A stretch of DNA of 8,115 bases from JAUWNP01 sp034430655 (GTDB lineage: Bacteria; Chloroflexota; Anaerolineae; B4-G1): assembly GCA_034430655.1 (NCBI GenBank), contig DAOUEC010000023.1, forward strand, positions 1 to 8,115, in the 5' to 3' direction. Position 1 is the first letter of the stretch. Each line of letters starts with the position of its first letter. This document shows positions 4,525-8,115 of this stretch, piece by piece. The position numbers and the translations under genes are program-made. Under the pieces are notes generated by a model. The model was not told the DNA's origin. It searched no databases and was given only the letters and a program-made list of their open reading frames with translations.

Positions 4525-6194
4525 GCCCATTTACTCATTCCTCATCTACTCATCCCTCATCTACTCATTCACTCGAAACAGACGTGCTTGTCATCGGCTG
4601 CGGCATCGCCGGTGCGGCGACTGCGCTCCGGTTGGCGCAAGACCACCAGCGGCAGATCGTCGTCATCACCCGCGCCGCAGAGCCGGAGGAGAGCAACACC
4701 CGCTACGCCCAGGGCGGCATCGTGGGGCGGGGCGGGGAGGATAGCGCCGACTTGCTGGTGAAAGACATCCTGGCGGCCGGGGCCGGCCTCACGCTCCCCC
4801 AGGCCGCCCGCATCCTGACTGAGGAGGGCCCCCGGCTGGTGCAGGAGGTGCTCATCACTCGCGCGGGCGTAGCCTTCGACCGCAAGCCCAACGACTCACT
4901 CAGTTACACCCGCGAGGCAGCCCACTCCGCCGCGCGTATCCTCCATGTGGGCGACGCCACCGGCAAGGTCATCATCGAGGCCCTCATCGCCGCGCTGCGG
5001 GAGCGGCCCAATGTTAAACTGGTCACCCAGGCCACGGCGGTGGACCTGATCACGCTGACCCACCACGCGCTGGACCCACTGGCCGTCTATGAACAGCCAA
5101 TCCGCTGCGCCGGTGCCTACGTTTTCGACCAGCGGGAACGGGCTGTCCACCGCTACCTGGCCGGGGTGACAGTGCTGGCCACCGGCGGCGTGGGGCGCAT
5201 CTACCGCATCACTACCAATCCCTACGGGGCCCGTGGTGATGGTCTGGCGATGGCCTACCGCGCCGGTGCACGGGTTATCAACGCCGAGTATATCCAATTC
5301 CACCCCACCACGCTGGCCGTGCGCGGGGCCAAGCACTTCCTCATCTCCGAGGCCGTTCGTGGCGAGGGTGGTCGCCTGTTCACCCCCGATGGGCGTCACT
5401 TCATGGACGACTACGCGCCTCGCTGGGGCGACCTGGCTCCCCGCGACGTCGTCGCCCGCGCCATCCACCAGGAGATGGTGACGCAGGGCTACTCCTACGT
5501 TCTGCTCGACCTCGTCTCCTATATGCCTGCCGACAAGATTCGGGCCCGCTTCCCCACCATCTACCGACACTGCCTGGAAGCCGGGGTGGACATCACCAGC
5601 CAGCCCGTTCCGGTTGTGCCAGCCGCCCACTACTTCTGTGGCGGGCTATGGGTGGACACCTGGGGCCGCACCACCATCGAGAACCTGTACGGTGTGGGTG
5701 AGGTGACCTGCTCCGGCGTCCACGGCGCCAATCGCCTGGCTTCGACCTCTCTTCTGGAGGGGCTGGTGTGGGGCGACCGCGCCGCTCGCGACGTCGGTGC
5801 CCGTGGCATGCTGCTCCCCCCTGACCCGGTCCTCATCCCCCCGTGGGAAGAGAAAGGGTTGGAGGCAGAGGGCGACCCGGCGCTCATCTACGGCGATATG
5901 CGTACCTTGCAGAACATTATGTGGCACTACGTGGGCCTGGCCCGCAGTGAACGGCGGCTGGCTCGCGCGATCCGTGACCTGCGTAACCTGTGGGAGGACA
6001 TTGACAGTTTTTACCGACGCACTAGACTCAGCGATGGTCTGATCGGCCTGCGCAATGCCTGCCAGTGCGGCTTCATCGTCGCCAGTGCTGCCCGCCACAA
6101 CCGCCACACTCGTGGCTGTCATTTCCGCGAGGATGAGCCAGACGATCAATTCGCCGGGCGGGCAGACGTCGCCCCCCGCGAGGCCGACGTGTGA
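4521..6194 (+). CDS. nadB: L-aspartate oxidase
   Basis: This 557-residue flavoprotein oxidises L-aspartate to iminoaspartate, using oxygen or fumarate, as the first step of de novo NAD synthesis. Its product is handed to NadA, encoded just upstream. The FAD-binding motif GCGIAG is at residues 26-31, followed by SNTRYAQGG (58-66). Residues at family catalytic positions are H261 (QFHPTT), R308 (APRDVV), H370 (HYFCGG) and R405 (NRLASTS). Their spacing closely follows the E. coli enzyme. The helical C-terminal domain spans about 455-545. The start at 4521 shares ATGA with the nadA stop, so translation is probably coupled. An upstream TTG at 4479 is rejected. Residues 5-18, rich in Ser, Thr and His, are encoded by a repeat and are not part of the fold. 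The stop lies 38 bp from the convergent transposase gene, so the far C-terminus may have been changed by insertion. Confidence 0.95.
   Translation: MSPFTHSSSTHPSSTHSLETDVLVIGCGIAGAATALRLAQDHQRQIVVITRAAEPEESNTRYAQGGIVGRGGEDSADLLVKDILAAGAGLTLPQAARILTEEGPRLVQEVLITRAGVAFDRKPNDSLSYTREAAHSAARILHVGDATGKVIIEALIAALRERPNVKLVTQATAVDLITLTHHALDPLAVYEQPIRCAGAYVFDQRERAVHRYLAGVTVLATGGVGRIYRITTNPYGARGDGLAMAYRAGARVINAEYIQFHPTTLAVRGAKHFLISEAVRGEGGRLFTPDGRHFMDDYAPRWGDLAPRDVVARAIHQEMVTQGYSYVLLDLVSYMPADKIRARFPTIYRHCLEAGVDITSQPVPVVPAAHYFCGGLWVDTWGRTTIENLYGVGEVTCSGVHGANRLASTSLLEGLVWGDRAARDVGARGMLLPPDPVLIPPWEEKGLEAEGDPALIYGDMRTLQNIMWHYVGLARSERRLARAIRDLRNLWEDIDSFYRRTRLSDGLIGLRNACQCGFIVASAARHNRHTRGCHFREDEPDDQFAGRADVAPREADV
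4534..4573. repeat. CTCATTC-type repeat in the 5' end of nadB
   Basis: Units CTCATTC, CTCATCT+A, CTCATCC, CTCATCT+A and CTCATTC follow each other, giving a 15-bp higher-order period of about 2.6 copies. It is translated as the low-complexity stretch THSSSTHPSSTHS ahead of the FAD domain. The unit is a rotation of the reverse complement of TGAGGAA at the nadE/nadC junction. Confidence 0.85.
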
Positions 6195-6232
6195 TGCAAA
6201 AGGGCGCATATAGAAGTTACGTAAGAGGGGGT

Positions 6233-7615
6233 TTACCCCTCTATCTGGCACAGGGAAGCCTCCACCACCTCGAATCTCTCATCGAGGCTGGCTCCCAAGC
6301 TCAACCACTCCTCTTCCGAGGCAGGAGAAAGCGACGAACCTCGGAACGCCTTTTCGACGTCGTAAGGGTCGTTGAACTTGAGACAATGATAGATGTGCCT
6401 GGCCAGCGCTGCACAGACGAACGGCATGGCTTTGTACCATTCTCGGCCTTCGGCCATCTTGTGTTGGAACAGTTCTTTGTAAGGATTGTCCCCTTTGTCG
6501 AACCAGACCAAAGGAGCAGCAATCTGGAATAGCGCTCGTTTCATGTCCCGGTTGCCCCGACGCGACATCTTGGTGCGATCGATGGTCTGCGACTTCTGCA
6601 GCCCAGCGAAGTAGCCGGTGTAGGCCACATACTTGCGGTAATTGGAGAAGCGGCCGACATCGCCGCTCACGGCCAGGATCACTCCTAGCGCGGCGGGGCC
6701 GGAATAGGGCACATTGACAATCAATTCATAACCGTCCCACTGCTTCACCAACCCCTGGACTCGCTTATTCAGGGCGGCCTGATACTGGAGGTTGCTCAGC
6801 AGAAAGCCGGTCAGCCATTCCAGCCGCCAGGCCCGGCCAGGATCGGGCAGTAAGCCGGAGCTGTCGCGGGCAAGGGCCTGAAGTTCGGCCACACGGTGGG
6901 CGTGCTGGTAGCCGCCAGCCTTCCATAGTACCTCGTACACTTCTTCTTCCGACGCCTCCGCCAACAACGCCGGCGTTGGATAGGCAGCCACCAGGCTGAC
7001 GGGCACGACTGTGGAGACGCTGCTGGTGAAGAAGGTCTTCAGTTCGGGAAAGGTCACCGCCATCAGTTGGGTGAACTGGTTTCGCGCACGGGTGATGATC
7101 GTGCTCAGTTTCCAACTGTCCCGGCAGAGCGCCAACAGGTGGGTACTGTCCGGGTCAGGCAGCTCCAACGGGCGCAGGGTGAACTCTTCGCCCACCGCCT
7201 CGTGCAGATACCCGATGCGTGCCATCACTCGCCCATCCATGTCGTCCGTCTTGGGCAAGCCAGGAAAGATCTTCTCCCGCATGTGCTTGACCATGGCATT
7301 CTCCACCAGGTTCATATCGTAGTCCTGGTCCAGCAGATACTGAAACACGGTCGCTCCGTAGTGGCCGCCTGTTGGCTCACACAGCCCAAAGAATTCACCA
7401 CGGTCGGTAGAGAGGCGATCCAGGTAGCGTTGAAGCTTGCGCAACCCGGCCTGCGTGCTTGGAAAATGCACACTGCGTGCTCGCTTCCAGCGCTCATCGC
7501 CGCGCACAAAGGTCTTGAGGCTGATCACCACGGCCACGTGTTCCTTGTATCCTACGTCTACACCCAGGTAGTAGCGGCGGGGCAATTGAGAGCCCAGCCT
7601 TTCCAGCAGTGTCAT
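6233..7615 (-). CDS. IS110-family transposase (DEDD / Transposase_20)
   Basis: This 460-residue protein is a transposase of the RuvC-like DEDD type that excises and inserts its element through a circular intermediate. The N-terminal domain shows D20 (LGVDVG), E80 (CEPTGG) and D124/D127 (KTDDMDG), the expected acidic residues. A central helical region follows (about 155-295). The C-terminal Transposase_20 domain starts at NVPYSGPAALG (301-311) and includes YRKYVAYTGYFAGLQKSQ and RRGNRDMKRAL. S342 in the LQKSQ motif is the best candidate for the catalytic serine; S351 is an alternative. It is longer than many family members, mostly C-terminally. The start follows AAGGAGC (complement of 7621-7627) at 6 nt. 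The reading frame is intact, so the element may be active. It points toward nadB and is probably a later arrival. Confidence 0.93.
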   Translation of the reverse strand: MTLLERLGSQLPRRYYLGVDVGYKEHVAVVISLKTFVRGDERWKRARSVHFPSTQAGLRKLQRYLDRLSTDRGEFFGLCEPTGGHYGATVFQYLLDQDYDMNLVENAMVKHMREKIFPGLPKTDDMDGRVMARIGYLHEAVGEEFTLRPLELPDPDSTHLLALCRDSWKLSTIITRARNQFTQLMAVTFPELKTFFTSSVSTVVPVSLVAAYPTPALLAEASEEEVYEVLWKAGGYQHAHRVAELQALARDSSGLLPDPGRAWRLEWLTGFLLSNLQYQAALNKRVQGLVKQWDGYELIVNVPYSGPAALGVILAVSGDVGRFSNYRKYVAYTGYFAGLQKSQTIDRTKMSRRGNRDMKRALFQIAAPLVWFDKGDNPYKELFQHKMAEGREWYKAMPFVCAALARHIYHCLKFNDPYDVEKAFRGSSLSPASEEEWLSLGASLDERFEVVEASLCQIEG

Positions 7616-7646
7616 CTTGCGCTCCTTGTATATTTGGTCGGGGCAA

Positions 7647-7775
7647 GGTCCATCCAGCCTGAGTTACGTACAGTGGTCGCTCAGATGCGCACACAATGGT
7701 TTACAGCAAGGCTTGAATGGACCATGTCCCGTCGATGAAGGCGCATCCGAGCACCGTTCATAATCCTACCATCGA
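7647..7775 (-). ncRNA. Candidate bridge RNA of the IS110 element
   Basis: IS110 elements carry a bridge RNA in the non-coding end before the transposase. Here two stem-loops with large internal loops can form on the - strand. The first pairs 7647-7660 (GGTCCATCCAGCCT) with 7709-7723 (AGGCTTGAATGGACC), 13 pairs with one bulge and one mismatch, around a 48-nt loop. The second pairs 7732-7737 (TCGATG) with 7770-7775 (CATCGA) and encloses a 5-bp hairpin at 7740-7755. The large loop contains GTTACGTA (7663-7670), which also occurs near both proposed ends of the element. The RNA limits, and which loop recognises donor or target, are not known from the sequence. Confidence 0.4.
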
Positions 7776-7829
7776 ACGCAAGATGTTTGAAGTGACGGCG
7801 ACAGCCAACCCCCACACGTTACGTATAAG

Positions 7830-7924
7830 GGTCACACAGTGCCCTACTGGTCTTCAGCAGTGGTCTGAGCCACGCTCTTGGGTTGGCGACGCCCTACATT
7901 GGGGTTATAGGTCACTCAGTGCCC
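7830..7924. repeat. Pair of 15-bp direct repeats 80 bp apart
   Basis: GGTCACACAGTGCCC (7830-7844) and GGTCACTCAGTGCCC (7910-7924) differ at one base. Each is itself partly palindromic around CACTCAGTG. Between them lie a GTGG/CCAC hairpin (7860-7873) and the right arm GGGTTGGC (7880-7887) of an inverted repeat whose left arm GCCAACCC is at 7804-7811. They may be protein-binding sites or mark a former junction of the element. Confidence 0.6.
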
Positions 7925-8115
7925 AGAACTTATTTCAAGGGTCGCCGCCGCCACTTCTGCCAGAGAACTGGTTGGTGAACTCGAACGCTATTCGTCTGTT
8001 AACGTGCAACGCTGAACAGTCAGACACATCGGCTGTTGTAGATATGATACCACACTCTCAAGATCGCACAACAGCCTTTCGGAGCCGCTGCGAGGCTCCC
8101 TCTAGACCATTGGGG
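7925..8115. other. Non-coding, hairpin-rich flank
   Basis: No credible gene is seen here, and none in the wider stretch from 7616 to the window end. Three potential stems follow each other. GTCTG (7994-7998) can pair with CAGAC (8021-8025). GGCTGTTGT (8031-8039) pairs perfectly with ACAACAGCC (8068-8076). GGAGCC (8081-8086) pairs with GGCTCC (8094-8099). None is followed by a T-run on either strand. The part may be the original intergenic DNA beyond the insertion or the outer end of the element. Confidence 0.5.

Larger units (their letters stand above)
6196..7832 (-). mobile_element. IS110-family insertion sequence, limits approximate
   Basis: The element consists of one DEDD-type transposase gene on the - strand with a long non-coding 5' side and almost no 3' side. 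That is the arrangement of the IS110 group, in contrast to the IS1111 group. IS110 elements lack terminal inverted repeats and target duplications, so the ends cannot be read directly. The limits given rest on a direct repeat: GTTACGTA with a purine-rich tail at 6216-6230 and again at 7818-7832 (12 of 15 bases identical). The right end must lie between the nadB stop (6194) and about 6230. The left end could lie further out, up to about 7930. Confidence 0.6.

Noticed and set aside
8081..8099. Rho-independent terminator (GGAGCC/GGCTCC)
   Set aside because: No T-run follows the stem on either strand.

Overview
The window is GC-rich and holds an NAD biosynthesis locus on the + strand, followed by a convergent IS110-type insertion sequence. 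Layout, gene set and abundant heptamer repeats suggest a high-GC bacterium, possibly Chloroflexota. That placement is an inference from repeat style and protein flavour and is not proven here.

Positions 1-283 hold three consecutive short hairpins and then a consensus sigma70 promoter. Positions 284-961 encode an NrtR-type regulator: a Nudix domain followed by a winged helix. From 1069 to 6194 runs a tightly packed operon. It encodes a nicotinamidase (pncA-like), an ammonia-dependent NAD synthetase (nadE), a quinolinate phosphoribosyltransferase fused in frame to a quinolinate synthase (nadC-nadA), and an L-aspartate oxidase (nadB). The promoters of nrtR and pncA carry the same GTGTATA-N4-ACAC box exactly 2 bp downstream of the -10 element. 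NrtR therefore probably represses both units.

Together NadB, NadA and NadC convert aspartate to nicotinate mononucleotide. NadE performs the last amidation to NAD. The nicotinamidase feeds salvage. NadD (adenylyltransferase) and PncB are not in the window and must be elsewhere.

The operon is full of small repeats. Seven-base tandem units lie at all four gene-gene junctions. At nadC/nadA they are translated and form the fusion linker; at nadA/nadB they are translated into the NadB N-terminus. Two further palindromes lie inside the nadE and nadA coding regions.

Positions 6233-7615 (- strand) encode a DEDD/Tnp_20 transposase of the IS110 family, only 38 bp from the end of nadB. The roughly 500 bp upstream of it (7616-8115) has no gene but many potential RNA stems. 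These include a candidate bridge RNA whose loop carries an 8-mer also found near both likely ends of the element.
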